Source of the DNA: Aquimarina aggregata
GTDB lineage: Bacteria; Bacteroidota; Bacteroidia; Flavobacteriales; Flavobacteriaceae
Reading direction: 5' to 3'
Assembly: GCF_001632745.1 (NCBI RefSeq)
Contig: NZ_LQRT01000035.1
Span: 310,001-374,000, forward strand
Length of the DNA stretch: 64,000 nt
How positions within the stretch are numbered: position 1 is the stretch's first letter; every line of letters starts with the position of its first letter. The translations under genes were made by a program, and so were the position numbers. Below the pieces are notes generated by a model. It saw only the letters and a program-made list of their open reading frames with translations, ran no database searches and had not been told where the DNA came from. Positions 45,539 through 55,680 of the stretch are shown piece after piece.

Positions 45539-45739
45539 ATGGCAATAGTAAAAACAATTGAAATTATAGCTAGTTCAGAAAAAGGATGGGAAGATGCTAC
45601 TAAGAGTGGAATTAAACAAGCTTCAAAAACAGTAAAAAACATCAAATCTGCTTGGGTTTCTGATCAAAAAGTAATGGTAAAAGATGGTGAAGTTTCTGAA
45701 TACCGAGTTAATCTTAAAGTATCATTTGAGATAAAATAA
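45539..45739 (+). CDS. Dodecin-family flavin-storage protein
   Basis: 66 residues. The KTIEIIASSEKGWEDATKSGIKQASKTVKNIKSAWV sequence, with the W in the flavin-stacking position and GWEDA motif, is typical of dodecins, which form dodecamers that bind and buffer flavins. Its terminator follows. Length matches the family. Confidence 0.88.
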   Translation: MAIVKTIEIIASSEKGWEDATKSGIKQASKTVKNIKSAWVSDQKVMVKDGEVSEYRVNLKVSFEIK

Positions 45740-45829
45740 TTTCAAATTAAGAATTTCATAAATTATTCTTGATTTGGTTTTCTAACCTACTTAATAGTAA
45801 GAAAATCGTATTTTATTGTATAATAAAGC

Positions 45830-45860
45830 AAAGCATCCTAATATTCTTGGGATGCTTTTT
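45830..45860 (+). terminator. Terminator after dodecin gene
   Basis: 9-bp arms AAAGCATCC (45830-45838) and GGATGCTTT (45850-45858) with an 11-nt loop and a T-tail. About 90 bp after the dodecin stop and just upstream of the DUF255 gene. Confidence 0.8.
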
Positions 45861-45892
45861 ATATTTTTAGACATTATAAAAAAGTTACTCCA

Positions 45893-47995
45893 GTGAAATA
45901 TTCGTTTTTTATCATCATCGCGTTCCTCTTTACACAATGCACAAGTCAAAACAAACCTTCTATGGAACATGCATATACCAATGACTTAGTTCATGAAACA
46001 AGTCCATATTTACTGCAACACGCTCATAATCCCGTAAATTGGAAGCCTTGGGGGCCTAAAGCACTTAAGCAAGCCAAAGATGAAAATAAACTTATCATTG
46101 TAAGTATTGGCTATGCTGCTTGCCATTGGTGTCATGTAATGGAACATGAAAGTTTTGAAGATCCTGAAGTAGCCGAAATTATGAATACTAATTTCGTAAG
46201 TATAAAAGTCGATCGCGAAGAACGTCCAGATATTGATCAAGTGTATATGAATGCTGTACAGTTAATGACTGGTAGTGGTGGATGGCCGCTTAACGCAATC
46301 ACATTACCTGACGGAAGACCTGTTTGGGGAGGCACTTATTTTCCTAAAGGAAATTGGGTAGATGCTCTTAAACAAATATCTGGTCTATATGAAAAGCAGC
46401 CTGAAAAATTATTAGAATATGCTGAAAAACTGGAACAAGGAATAAAAGAAGTAGATATTATTGAAGTAAATACCGATGAAATTAGTTTTGAAAAAGATTT
46501 TGTGGCTACGGCTGTAAAGACTTGGAGTAAAAACTTTGATCATCAAAAAGGAGGCACAAAACGAGTCCCTAAATTCATGATGCCCAACAACTATCATTTC
46601 TTACTTAGGTATGCTCATCAAAGTGGAGATGATGAGTTATTAGAGTATGTAAAAAACACATTAACAAAGATTTCTTTTGGTGGTGTTTATGATCATGTTG
46701 GTGGTGGTTTTGCAAGATATTCTACCGATGATAAATGGCATGTACCCCACTTTGAAAAAATGCTATACGATAATGCACAATTGGTTAGCCTTTATGCTGA
46801 TGCATATTTAGTTACCAAAGACCCTTGGTATAAAAAAGTAGTTTATGAAACTTTGGATTTTGTTGCTAATGAATTGACTAATAAACAAGGGGCTTTTTAT
46901 TCATCGTTAGACGCAGATAGTAAAACACCAAATGATGAATTAGAAGAAGGTGCTTTTTATGTTTGGACAAAAAAAGAACTTAAAACACTTTTAAAAAATG
47001 ACTATGAACTTTTTTCTAAATATTATAATGTAGACACATATGGATTCTGGGAAAAAGAAAACTATGTCTTGATAAGAAAAGATAGTGATATTGAATTCTG
47101 CAATAAAAACAGTATTGATAATAAAACACTAGTAGAAAAATTAGAGCAATGGAAAAAGACTCTTGCAGAAGAACGTGAAAAAAGATCCAAACCAAGACTA
47201 GATGATAAAACATTAACCTCATGGAATGCTCTTATGATAAAGGCCTATGTAGATGCATATAGAGTATTCGGAGAAAAAGATTTCTTGACTACTGCCTTAA
47301 AGAACGCACACTTTATAAAAGAAAACCAACTTAAAAAAGATGCTTCTCTATTTCATAATTACAAAGAAGGTAAAAGTACGGTTAATGGTTATTTAGAAGA
47401 TTACGCCTCGGTTATAGATGCATTTATAGCATTGTATCAAAACACTTCGGATCAACAGTGGTTGGACATCTCCAAAAATCTTACAGAATATGCGATAACA
47501 CATTTTTTTGATAAAGAAAAAAATATATTTTATTTTACATCAGATGAAGATCCTGAACTAATCGCCAGAACAATAGAATCAAGTGACAATGTGATTCCTG
47601 CATCAAACTCTATTATGGCCAAAAACTTATTTTTATTATCTCATTATTTCGATGAATCCAATTATAAAAATATAAGTCAGCAAATGCTACATAATATCAA
47701 GCCACAAATAGAAGCCTATGCTTCTGGATATTCGAATTGGCTGGATTTAATGTTAAATTATTCGTACGACTTTTATGAGCTTGTAATCGTTGGCACCGAT
47801 GCTAAGGAAAAAATACAAGAAATAAACAAGACCTATATACCCAATAAACTTTTAGCAGGTAGTATTCTTGATTCTGAAAGTCCTCTTCTAAAAAATAGAT
47901 TTGTAGAAGATGAAACCTTATTTTATGTATGTGTAAATAATGCATGTAAATTTCCTGTTAATGAAACTTCAAAAGCAATAGAATTACTTCGTTAA
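45893..47995 (+). CDS. DUF255 / thioredoxin-domain protein, lipoprotein form
   Basis: 700 residues. GTG start giving a lipoprotein-like signal, [16 protein letters not shown] (Cys16). The next in-frame ATG (45962) would remove it. The core begins at [16 protein letters not shown] and has the thioredoxin-like CxxC in AACHWCHVM (C77, C80), DREERPDID, and an (alpha/alpha) barrel-like C-terminal part. This is the DUF255 family (relatives of YyaL and mammalian spermatogenesis-associated protein 20), whose members are generally soluble and of unclear activity. A membrane-anchored periplasmic copy is less usual. It stands alone. Confidence 0.85.
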   Translation: MKYSFFIIIAFLFTQCTSQNKPSMEHAYTNDLVHETSPYLLQHAHNPVNWKPWGPKALKQAKDENKLIIVSIGYAACHWCHVMEHESFEDPEVAEIMNTNFVSIKVDREERPDIDQVYMNAVQLMTGSGGWPLNAITLPDGRPVWGGTYFPKGNWVDALKQISGLYEKQPEKLLEYAEKLEQGIKEVDIIEVNTDEISFEKDFVATAVKTWSKNFDHQKGGTKRVPKFMMPNNYHFLLRYAHQSGDDELLEYVKNTLTKISFGGVYDHVGGGFARYSTDDKWHVPHFEKMLYDNAQLVSLYADAYLVTKDPWYKKVVYETLDFVANELTNKQGAFYSSLDADSKTPNDELEEGAFYVWTKKELKTLLKNDYELFSKYYNVDTYGFWEKENYVLIRKDSDIEFCNKNSIDNKTLVEKLEQWKKTLAEEREKRSKPRLDDKTLTSWNALMIKAYVDAYRVFGEKDFLTTALKNAHFIKENQLKKDASLFHNYKEGKSTVNGYLEDYASVIDAFIALYQNTSDQQWLDISKNLTEYAITHFFDKEKNIFYFTSDEDPELIARTIESSDNVIPASNSIMAKNLFLLSHYFDESNYKNISQQMLHNIKPQIEAYASGYSNWLDLMLNYSYDFYELVIVGTDAKEKIQEINKTYIPNKLLAGSILDSESPLLKNRFVEDETLFYVCVNNACKFPVNETSKAIELLR

Positions 47996-48236
47996 TTTTT
48001 TAAGAAAAAAGAATCCAAGTTTCGTCAAGAAAAAACTACCATAAAACGATGAAAACAAACATTTTATAGTTAAAAATCATCAAAAAATACGGTTTTACCA
48101 TAAAAATTCTATGTGAATTTTGTGTTAAAATGACGTTTTTGTTCTGAATAATTCAATTGTTCTTGGCAATGTATTATCAATTTCGTAAAAATTAACACAA
48201 AAAAACATATTAATTTCATACAAAACGTGATTTTAT

Positions 48237-48244
48237 TAAATTTG
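48237..48244 (+). promoter_or_regulatory. -7 element TAAATTTG before paralogue 1
   Basis: Exact TAnnTTTG match 22 bp before the start at 48267. No TTG at the -33 distance. Confidence 0.4.
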
Positions 48245-48266
48245 TCATATCCAAATCAATGAAATT

Positions 48267-48974
48267 ATGAGAAAAACATTACTTATCCTATTCTTAATAA
48301 CAACCACTATTTCATTTGCTCAATTACCCAAAAATCTTTTAATTCCATCAAAGGAAAATTATACTTATGATGAATACGACGGAAGTATTTATATGAAATC
48401 TCGTTTTAAAGAGTCGAGCGTAATAGATGAAAAGTCAAGTTCTTATGATGCAAAATTGAAATACAATATTTTAGATGATGCTATAATGCATTCTTCTAAT
48501 TCAGGTATTTATGAATTAGCAAAGACCCCAACAATTCATGCCAGAATCGACGGAGACTATTTTTACTATTGTAATTTCAAAAATCAAAGAGGTCTTAACA
48601 GAGATGGATATTATATATTGATAGAATTAACTGATCAATATCGAATTTATAAAAGGTTAACTCTTGACATAACAGATCCTGAAGAAAAAGGTCCCGTAAG
48701 CAGTGGTATAACTGCACCCGGAAATGTAAAAACGATTACCACCTATTATATCGAAGAATCCGGAATCATCATGGAATTACCTATGAATAAGAAAGGACTT
48801 CTTGCGACATTTAGTGATAAACAAAATGAACTAAAGGAATACATCAAAAAAGGAAAAATACGTGTTCGTAAAGAAGATGATTTAATCCGATTAGTAGCAA
48901 GGTACAATGCCTTAAAAAGTGATGAAACTTCTCAAAACAGAAGTCTTCTAAGTACTGCAGATGGCAATAGGTAA
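48267..48974 (+). CDS. Exported protein of a three-gene tandem family, copy 1
   Basis: 235 residues with a signal peptide ending in SFAQ near residue 19. Shared blocks with copies 2 and 3: DEYDGSIYMKSRFKESSVIDEKS, ARIDGDYFYYCNFKNQRGLNRDGYY, a middle STYYIEE segment and a terminal KKGKIRVRKEDDLIRLVARYNALK. The N-terminal half is beta-rich and the C-terminus is a charged helix. No known domain or catalytic residues recognised. Copy 2 lies 293 bp downstream; each copy has its own promoter and terminator region, so the copies can be expressed separately. Confidence 0.78.
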   Translation: MRKTLLILFLITTTISFAQLPKNLLIPSKENYTYDEYDGSIYMKSRFKESSVIDEKSSSYDAKLKYNILDDAIMHSSNSGIYELAKTPTIHARIDGDYFYYCNFKNQRGLNRDGYYILIELTDQYRIYKRLTLDITDPEEKGPVSSGITAPGNVKTITTYYIEESGIIMELPMNKKGLLATFSDKQNELKEYIKKGKIRVRKEDDLIRLVARYNALKSDETSQNRSLLSTADGNR

Positions 48975-49028
48975 TTTATACTAATCAATCTTCTTAAAAT
49001 TTAAATTACCCCTATTTCATTAGACACA

Positions 49029-49069
49029 AACCTTTAAAACGATGTTAATCACATGTTTTAGAGGTTTTT
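49029..49069 (+). terminator. Terminator after paralogue 1
   Basis: 12-base arms (AACCTTTAAAAC and GTTTTAGAGGTT) with one G-U wobble, a 14-nt loop and TTT tail, 55 bp after the stop. Confidence 0.6.
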
Positions 49070-49216
49070 ATGCTTTACACACTAGCTTGAATAGGGTTTT
49101 ACCCTTTAATTATTATGTGAATATCTCATAAAAAAAGCGTATTTACCTCGGATAATCAAAAAAGAATAGCATTATAATAAAAATTTAATAAAAATATTAT
49201 CAAATAAACATTCTCA

Positions 49217-49247
49217 TTGTATTTAAGCTTCTGATATTCTAATTTTA
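49217..49247 (+). promoter_or_regulatory. Promoter of paralogue 2
   Basis: TTG at 49217-49219, 20-bp spacer, TAATTTTA at 49240-49247 (one mismatch to TAnnTTTG). Predicted start about 20 nt before the ATG at 49268. Confidence 0.5.
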
Positions 49248-49267
49248 GCAAATCCAAATCTTAATAT

Positions 49268-49969
49268 ATGAGAAAAACATTACTATTATTATCCCTGATG
49301 ATATCATCAGGATTATTTGCTCAATTACCCATAGATCTGCTTAAACCAATTCCTAGAATTACATCTTTTGATGAGTATGAAGGTTCTATGTATTTAAAAT
49401 CAAGGTATAAAGAATCAAGTGTTGTAGACGAAAAATCTGGAACTTTTGATGCCAAACTAAGATATAACATTTATACTGATGGCTTAGAATTTAGCAGAAA
49501 TTCTAAATTATATGAAATTAAGAAAAGTACAACAATACATGCCAGAATAGATGGTGACTATTTTTACTATTGCAATTTTAAAAACCAAAGAGGTCTTGAC
49601 CGTGATGGTTACTACATATTAGTAGAGTTAAATGATAAATATCGTATTTACAAACGTTTAACTATCGATATTGTAGAACCTTCTCACAATTTAATTAAGA
49701 AAATTGATGAAGTTGGAAAACTTAAAATGCATTCTACATATTATATAGAAGAAGCAGGCGTAGTAATGCAATTACCATTAGACAAAAAGGATATACTTGT
49801 AACTTTTAGTGACAAAGAAAGTGAGTTAAAAAAATACTTAAAAAAGGAAAAAATACGTTTAAAAAAGGAGGAAGACCTAATTCGATTTGTTGCACGATAT
49901 AATGCTCTTAAAAGTACTGAAAATAATGCTTCACAAAGTTTACTAAGCAATACCCTCAGAAGAGATTAA
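49268..49969 (+). CDS. Exported protein of a three-gene tandem family, copy 2
   Basis: 233 residues with a signal peptide ending in LFAQ near residue 19. It is closest to copy 1 over its length: DEYEGSMYLKSRYKESSVVDEKSG, DGDYFYYCNFKNQRGLDRDGYY and KKEKIRLKKEEDLIRFVARYNALKS. The C-terminal tail (LLSNTLRRD) differs. Function unknown. Preceded by its own promoter-like site and followed by a weaker hairpin. Confidence 0.78.
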   Translation: MRKTLLLLSLMISSGLFAQLPIDLLKPIPRITSFDEYEGSMYLKSRYKESSVVDEKSGTFDAKLRYNIYTDGLEFSRNSKLYEIKKSTTIHARIDGDYFYYCNFKNQRGLDRDGYYILVELNDKYRIYKRLTIDIVEPSHNLIKKIDEVGKLKMHSTYYIEEAGVVMQLPLDKKDILVTFSDKESELKKYLKKEKIRLKKEEDLIRFVARYNALKSTENNASQSLLSNTLRRD

Positions 49970-50010
49970 TAAAAAATGTTATCTCATACTTTTTTTAGCC
50001 CTTAATACTT

Positions 50011-50044
50011 ATTACCACTTACAATTTCTTAGTGGTGATTTTGT
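50011..50044 (+). terminator. Probable terminator after paralogue 2
   Basis: 9-bp arms (50011-50019 and 50031-50039, one wobble pair) around an 11-nt loop, followed by TTTGTTG. 42 bp after the stop. Confidence 0.5.
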
Positions 50045-50200
50045 TGTGGATATTATTTTGATGTAACATTAATTAATTGAACTGGGTATTCAATTGGATG
50101 CTATAAATCAAAATAACATATAATACGCTATAAAGTTACAGGTTCTTTTACCTATGCTTTAGAATGGTGTATCTATTCATTACAATAAAAATAAGTAGTC

Positions 50201-50908
50201 ATGAAAACAGTTGTCAAAATATTATTTTTCATAGTATCTCCTGTAGTATTTTCTCAATTTTCTAGAGAAATGGCAGAACCAACTGGTAAAGTAGCAGAAT
50301 TATTAAAATATAACGGCTCTATTTATAGCAATGAAAAATATTCAGAAGCTAGAATTATTGATGAAAAATCGGGTACATATTACGTAAACCTAAGACATAA
50401 TGTCTACAGTGATGTTCTTGAATACAAAGAAGGCCCAAAGTCGTATGAAGTCATTAAAAACTCTTCTATTTATGCCTACATTGATAGTGAAGAATATCGT
50501 TATTGTAATTTCAAAACTCATAAAGGTCAATTACGACACGGATATTATACTCCCATAGATAAAACAGATACGTATAGTGTCTACAAAAAACATGATCTAA
50601 AGATAACTGAGCCTAAAGAAAAGGATCCAATGACAGGAAGTTCTATGACATCAGGAAAAATCAAACTTGAAACGATATTTTTCTTAGAACAAGATGGTAT
50701 CATAGTATCATTACCAACAAATAAAAAAGAAATACTTATAACTTTTCAAGATAAATCTGATGAGTTAAAAGAATTTATAAAGAAAGAAAAACTTCGTCTT
50801 AAAAAAGAAGAAGATTTAATCAAACTAGTAAAACATTATAGTATTTTAAAGAATAATACGGCTAACCAGCCACAAAATCTTTTAAATAATAGGGTTCAAA
50901 ATAACTAA
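50201..50908 (+). CDS. Exported protein of a three-gene tandem family, copy 3
   Basis: 235 residues with a signal peptide ending in VFSQ near residue 19. It is the most divergent copy: the shared YCNF block reads YRYCNFKTHKGQLRHGYY, the middle TIFFLEQDG replaces STYYIEE, and the end reads KKEEDLIKLVKHYSILK. Conserved cysteine and aromatic positions show it is the same family. Its last 47 bp overlap the 3' end of tsaB on the other strand, so transcripts from both could interfere. Function unknown. Confidence 0.75.
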   Translation: MKTVVKILFFIVSPVVFSQFSREMAEPTGKVAELLKYNGSIYSNEKYSEARIIDEKSGTYYVNLRHNVYSDVLEYKEGPKSYEVIKNSSIYAYIDSEEYRYCNFKTHKGQLRHGYYTPIDKTDTYSVYKKHDLKITEPKEKDPMTGSSMTSGKIKLETIFFLEQDGIIVSLPTNKKEILITFQDKSDELKEFIKKEKLRLKKEEDLIKLVKHYSILKNNTANQPQNLLNNRVQNN

Positions 50909-51527
50909 CATCTTCACTATCTTTCTTTAAGAATTTTTCATATGCTATCTGTGCCATCTCTTGAGCAGAAGGTAATTTGTTCTGAATAAATATTGCATTC
51001 TCATGCTTACAAATTTCAGAAAATTTTTCTACTCCATTTCCAATAAAATAAACACTGTTTTTGTCTAAATATTCTTTAAAAGAATCTTCCGTTAGGATTT
51101 CGGCTCTTGTTTCTCTTAATTGTTCATAGGTATTTGAAAAAACAGCAGCATATACTTCCATTCTTCTTGCATCGATCATAGAAACAATGTAGCTCTCTTC
51201 TTCATCACTTTTAACCTGCATAGCAAGAGATTGTAATGTTGGTATAGAAATTAACGGAATATCCAGTGCATAACATAATCCTTTTGCTGCAGAAACACCA
51301 ATTCTTAAACCAGTATATGATCCTGGACCTTTGCTAATCGCTATAGCCGAGATATCTTTAAAAGATAGTGCTTTATCCTTAATGATTTCGGCCATAAAGT
51401 TATGTAATCGTTCTGCATGTGAATATTTTGCATCGTAATCTTCTGCTAAGGCAATTACCTCGTCATTATAAGTTAGTGCAACAGAACAGTTTGTAGTTGA
51501 GGTTTCTACACAAAGGATATAGGCCAT
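50862..51527 (-). CDS. tsaB: TsaB, tRNA threonylcarbamoyladenosine biosynthesis protein
   Basis: 221 residues. It begins YILCVETSTTNCSVAL, has SKGPGSYTGLRIG (about 69-81) and AAKGLCYAL, the standard TsaB motifs. It binds TsaD and TsaE to make the t6A modification in tRNAs. It follows the efflux adaptor gene by 48 bp, with its own -7 element at 51544-51551, and overlaps copy 3 of the tandem family tail to tail by 47 bp. Confidence 0.94.
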   Translation of the reverse strand: MAYILCVETSTTNCSVALTYNDEVIALAEDYDAKYSHAERLHNFMAEIIKDKALSFKDISAIAISKGPGSYTGLRIGVSAAKGLCYALDIPLISIPTLQSLAMQVKSDEEESYIVSMIDARRMEVYAAVFSNTYEQLRETRAEILTEDSFKEYLDKNSVYFIGNGVEKFSEICKHENAIFIQNKLPSAQEMAQIAYEKFLKKDSEDVSYFEPYYLKDFVAG

Positions 51528-51543
51528 TCATAAAAAATTTATG

Positions 51544-51551
51544 CAAATTTA
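51544..51551 (-). promoter_or_regulatory. -7 element TAAATTTG for tsaB
   Basis: On the minus strand an exact TAnnTTTG match 16 bp before the start codon at 51527. No -33 TTG at the right distance. Confidence 0.45.
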
Positions 51552-51575
51552 GGGGTTTCTTCTATAATCCAGAAA

Positions 51576-52853
51576 CTATTTATCAGACTTCTCTTTACTC
51601 TCTAGAGTAACCTTATCTCCATTTTTAAGTGTTTTTGTAACTACATTATAAGGCCCAGTAATAACCTCATCTCCTACATCTAATCCATTAGTAATTTCAA
51701 TATTACCGTCGTCTTGTATTCCTGTCTCAATTACCTTTAGTTTCGCATCTTCACCATCTTTAATAAACACACACTCAAATTTCTTGTCAGAATTATTTGT
51801 CGTTTTTTCCTTATTGGCAGTTTTGCGAACACTAGAAGTATCATTTTTTATAACAATAGCACTTATAGGCACACCTATTACCTTTTCTCTTTTATTGGTA
51901 ATTACATCAACTGTTGCTGTCATTCCTGGACGAAATGGTGAATAACTTTCTGGTTTATCTTTAGTCAAATCGCTATAAGATTCTTCAAGAATACGCACTT
52001 TGACTTTAAAATTGGTGACTTGATCAGCACTGATTGTATTTTCTGCAGAATTTGCAATTTCTGTCACCAAGCCTTTAAACTCTTTTTTTAAATAGGCATC
52101 TACTTCTACTAAAGTAGAATCTCCTATAGAAATCTTAACTATATCATTTTCATTTACATCAACCTCTACCTCCATATTACTAAGATTAGCAACTCTTACA
52201 ATCTCTGTACCCGCCATTTGCTGCGTACCTACAACGCGCTCACCTAGCTCAACAGATAGTTTAGAAATTGTACCATTCATTGGAGCATAAATAGTTGTTC
52301 TATCCAGGTTATCCTTAGCTTCATTTACTGTAGCTCGTGCACTTTTAACACTATAAAAAGCGGATTGCTTAGCAGCTTCGGCAACTTCATATGCTGATAC
52401 AGCCCTATCCCAATCTGCCTTTGAAATCACACCTCTCTCAAATAATCCTTTATTACGATCATAACTTAGTTTAGCTTCTTTAAGGCTTGCTTCTGCTTGT
52501 TGCAAACCAGCTTTTACATTTTCTAAAGCGGCTTGTGATCTATTTAAACCGGATTGAATGATATCAGGATTAATTCGTACTAAAAGATCACCTTTTTGTA
52601 CCTGTTGACCTTCTTTTATTGGTAATTCAATAATTTCCCCAGATACTTCTGATGAAAGTTTAACCTCTACTTCTGGTTGAATTTTACCAGTAGCAGAAAC
52701 AGTTTCGACGATATCTATTTTTTCTATAACTGTAGTTGATACCTCCTTAAAATTACCACTCTTACCAAACCAACCGGCTTTTTTTCCATAAATAAGTAGT
52801 ACTATAGAGAGTATAACTACACTTAATACAATGAGTAATGTTTTTCTATTCAT
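51576..52853 (-). CDS. Efflux periplasmic adaptor (MacA/HlyD type), copy 2
   Basis: 425 residues from the ATG at 52853, giving the membrane anchor KTLLIVLSVVILSIVLLIYG; an ORF start at 52889 adds 12 residues and is less likely. Residues about 50-260 have the lipoyl-like half motifs ELPIKEGQQVQKGDLLVRINP and a long coiled-coil hairpin (about 95-170), then beta-barrel and membrane-proximal domains. It links an inner membrane ABC transporter to TolC. It follows the TolC gene in the operon. Confidence 0.88.
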   Translation of the reverse strand: MNRKTLLIVLSVVILSIVLLIYGKKAGWFGKSGNFKEVSTTVIEKIDIVETVSATGKIQPEVEVKLSSEVSGEIIELPIKEGQQVQKGDLLVRINPDIIQSGLNRSQAALENVKAGLQQAEASLKEAKLSYDRNKGLFERGVISKADWDRAVSAYEVAEAAKQSAFYSVKSARATVNEAKDNLDRTTIYAPMNGTISKLSVELGERVVGTQQMAGTEIVRVANLSNMEVEVDVNENDIVKISIGDSTLVEVDAYLKKEFKGLVTEIANSAENTISADQVTNFKVKVRILEESYSDLTKDKPESYSPFRPGMTATVDVITNKREKVIGVPISAIVIKNDTSSVRKTANKEKTTNNSDKKFECVFIKDGEDAKLKVIETGIQDDGNIEITNGLDVGDEVITGPYNVVTKTLKNGDKVTLESKEKSDK

Positions 52854-52941
52854 AACGTACTTTAAGTTCTGCTGTATGTGAAAATACAATCTTTTTACTA
52901 GAGAAAGCCATAACAGTCAGAAAATGGAAGTTTAGGCCTTA

Positions 52942-54390
52942 CTATAGTTTAATATCTGCAATTTTAACTCCGAAGTAAAGTTCTAATACTTTTAATTTAA
53001 AAATATAATCAAATTTATTTCTTACTTCCTGACTCTGTGCGTTCTCCAATCTAAATTTTGACTGACTGAAATCAAATGCATTAGTTAATCCTACATCATA
53101 ACGATCCTTTGCATACTCATACGCTCTTTCTTGAGCTTTAACAGATACAAGAGATGCTTCATAAGCTTCGGCAGCACCTTTAGCATCAAGATAGGCTTGA
53201 TATATGTTACTATCAAGATCTAACTCTGCTTGTTCAAGTTGAAATTCTGTCCTCTTTACATTGATCTTACTTCTCTTGACACTATTTCTAACTGAAAACC
53301 CATTGAATACAGGAATACTAAGAGATAGACCATAAGAGATCCCGTCGTTATCATACAACTGTTTAAAAAACGGACGTCTTGACGACTCTACCGAAATAAT
53401 ATTAGGATCCTGACCTAATACTGTTTCTCCTGTACTCTGAACAGTACCAATAGGAACAATATCAAAAGGATTATCCGGATCAAGAATTCTATCAATTGGT
53501 CTTGCGCCAGATTCTCTAGTATTGTAATTAAACCCCGCATTTAAAGTAGGATAATATGCCCCACGTGCAATTTGTAAATCTTTTTCGGCAATTAATTTAT
53601 TTTGTTCTGCTATCTGAACCTCATATCTAGATTCTCTTGCCTTTGCAATTACCTCATTAATTGGTTTGCCTAACATCTCTGCTCCAGGTACTAAATATTC
53701 TTGTTCTGCAATATCAAAGTTTTCATAATCTTTAATTAACAATGCTTGCGCTAAACTTATTAATGAGATTTGCACAGAATTTTCTGCTTGAACAATTCTT
53801 GTTAATTCATCGGCAGAAGTCGCTTCTATCTCTAACAAATCTCCTTGTGGTAAAACACCTGCATCGACAAGCTCCTTAGTTCTTTTTAACTGCTCTAGAG
53901 TAATATCATGTTGCTTTTCTACTACTTTTAAAGATTCTCTATTAAGTAGTATTTGTAAGTACCCATTTGCAATAAACAAGGCTATGTCATCCTTTGATTT
54001 TCCTAAATTATATTGTGCTAATAAACTATTAAGTTTTGCTCTTTGGAAACGTCTTACATTTCTAAGCCCATCAAATAAATTTAAACCAACATCTACTCTA
54101 TATGAAGAACTTCTAAATGTTAATGTTCTATTTTGGTTTGTAATTGGGTCAAGAGCTAAACCAGAGCTCCAAAAATTTGAACCTGAAGCATTAACAGTAG
54201 GTAAGAAATTACCAAATGCATCACTTTTATCTAACTCTGCAGCTTGTAAATTAAGTGCAGATTGTTTAATGGTAATATTATTTTCTATAGCGTACTCTAG
54301 ACATTCACGTAATGTCCATTGCTTTTCTTGTGCCTGAGTCCCCAAAACTCCGATAAGCCCAATTAATAAAGTTAAAATTTTTATTCTCAT
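52942..54390 (-). CDS. TolC-family outer membrane efflux channel
   Basis: 482 residues with a signal peptide ending in LGTQAQ near residue 20. Two repeats of the TolC fold are visible (WTLRECLEYAIENNITIKQS and KARESRYEVQIAEQN), and the C-terminus has YKYAKDRYDVGLTNAFDFSQ-like repeats with a coiled coil. It provides the outer membrane exit duct of the tripartite pump encoded in the same operon. Confidence 0.9.
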   Translation of the reverse strand: MRIKILTLLIGLIGVLGTQAQEKQWTLRECLEYAIENNITIKQSALNLQAAELDKSDAFGNFLPTVNASGSNFWSSGLALDPITNQNRTLTFRSSSYRVDVGLNLFDGLRNVRRFQRAKLNSLLAQYNLGKSKDDIALFIANGYLQILLNRESLKVVEKQHDITLEQLKRTKELVDAGVLPQGDLLEIEATSADELTRIVQAENSVQISLISLAQALLIKDYENFDIAEQEYLVPGAEMLGKPINEVIAKARESRYEVQIAEQNKLIAEKDLQIARGAYYPTLNAGFNYNTRESGARPIDRILDPDNPFDIVPIGTVQSTGETVLGQDPNIISVESSRRPFFKQLYDNDGISYGLSLSIPVFNGFSVRNSVKRSKINVKRTEFQLEQAELDLDSNIYQAYLDAKGAAEAYEASLVSVKAQERAYEYAKDRYDVGLTNAFDFSQSKFRLENAQSQEVRNKFDYIFKLKVLELYFGVKIADIKL

Positions 54391-54529
54391 AATGTCTATA
54401 AGTATATTATTACTTGATGATGTTACAGATATTTTTAAAAAAAAGTTTTTTTCTTTTAAAAGATGCTACAAAACGACATATATAACACACTATCATTTAG
54501 CATAAAACAGTCTAAATGATTATGTGTTA

Positions 54530-55651
54530 CTAGTCTTGTGCTGTTTCAGGTTCTTTTTTAATTGGCTCTGTCTTATTCCAAACTTTAATTTCATCTTCTT
54601 CTGTTAATCCAGACAGTATTTCAACATTAATCCCATCAGATAAGCCAATTTCTATATCTTTTCTCTTAAACTCTTGATCACCAATTTTAACTTCTACATA
54701 TGGATCTTCTGTATCTTTATCGAACTGCAATAGCGCTTCTTTTATCGCAAGAATATCATTTTTAGTGTCCAATACGATTGAAGCATTAGCACTATACCCT
54801 GCTCTTACAAAATAAGAATCGTCCAGAAACACTTCTCCTTCTATTTTAAACTGAACAGCTCCTTGCTCTTCATTACCCTTTGGCGCTATAAACTTTAATT
54901 TTGCATCAAATTCTTTATCTCTGATTGCTCCTAGACTAACTTTTAACGGCATATTAATTTTAAGCTTACTAACCTCTGCTTCATCCACTTTTCCTTCAAA
55001 AATCATTTTAGTAAGATCGGCTATGGTTGCAACAGTAGTACCATCATTAAAATTATTACTTTGGATAACCTGATCACCTTTTTCTACCGGAATTTCTAAT
55101 ATTGTACCAGCAACAGAGGCTCTAACATTTGTAATTGCTTGTGCACCACCTGTTGATCCTTGTCTAATGATTTGCAAATCATTTCTTGCATTCTTAACTT
55201 CTTGTTCTGCCTGATCATAACGTAATTTTACATTCTGAAAATCCTGCGTAGATATTACCCCTTTATCGAACAGCGCTTTATTTCTATTAAAATCCTGCTG
55301 GGCATTAGCTAAACTAATTTGTGCATTTTGAACACGTCCTCGCGCACTATTTAAAGCTTGCTCGTTTGGAACTACTTTTACCTTTGCTATTAAATCTCCT
55401 GTTTTTATTGCATCTCCTTCTTTAACATAAATCTTCTCGATTATTCCCGAAACCTGTGGTTTTATCTCTACTTCATCTTCTGGTATAACTTTTCCAGTAG
55501 CAACAGTTTTCTCTTCAATAGATGTTTTAAATGCCTTTTCTGTGGTAAAAATTATGGGTGATTTACTGTTAGAGTCTATAAGGTACTTGCCCGAAAAACC
55601 GAGTAAGGCTATAAAAACTACAACTAATAAAATTTTAAAAATCTTTTTCAT
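54530..55651 (-). CDS. Efflux periplasmic adaptor (MacA/HlyD type), copy 1
   Basis: 373 residues. One N-terminal helix (about 5-23), the lipoyl halves GIIEKIYVKEGDAIKTGDLIAKV, a coiled-coil hairpin (about 100-165) and a beta-barrel region (DEAEVSKLKINMPLKVSLGAI). It lies between the ABC permeases and TolC. The operon therefore has two adaptors of the same type, about 370 and 425 residues. Confidence 0.88.
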   Translation of the reverse strand: MKKIFKILLVVVFIALLGFSGKYLIDSNSKSPIIFTTEKAFKTSIEEKTVATGKVIPEDEVEIKPQVSGIIEKIYVKEGDAIKTGDLIAKVKVVPNEQALNSARGRVQNAQISLANAQQDFNRNKALFDKGVISTQDFQNVKLRYDQAEQEVKNARNDLQIIRQGSTGGAQAITNVRASVAGTILEIPVEKGDQVIQSNNFNDGTTVATIADLTKMIFEGKVDEAEVSKLKINMPLKVSLGAIRDKEFDAKLKFIAPKGNEEQGAVQFKIEGEVFLDDSYFVRAGYSANASIVLDTKNDILAIKEALLQFDKDTEDPYVEVKIGDQEFKRKDIEIGLSDGINVEILSGLTEEDEIKVWNKTEPIKKEPETAQD

Positions 55652-55680
55652 TTTGATTGATGATTATTCTGGTTATTACT

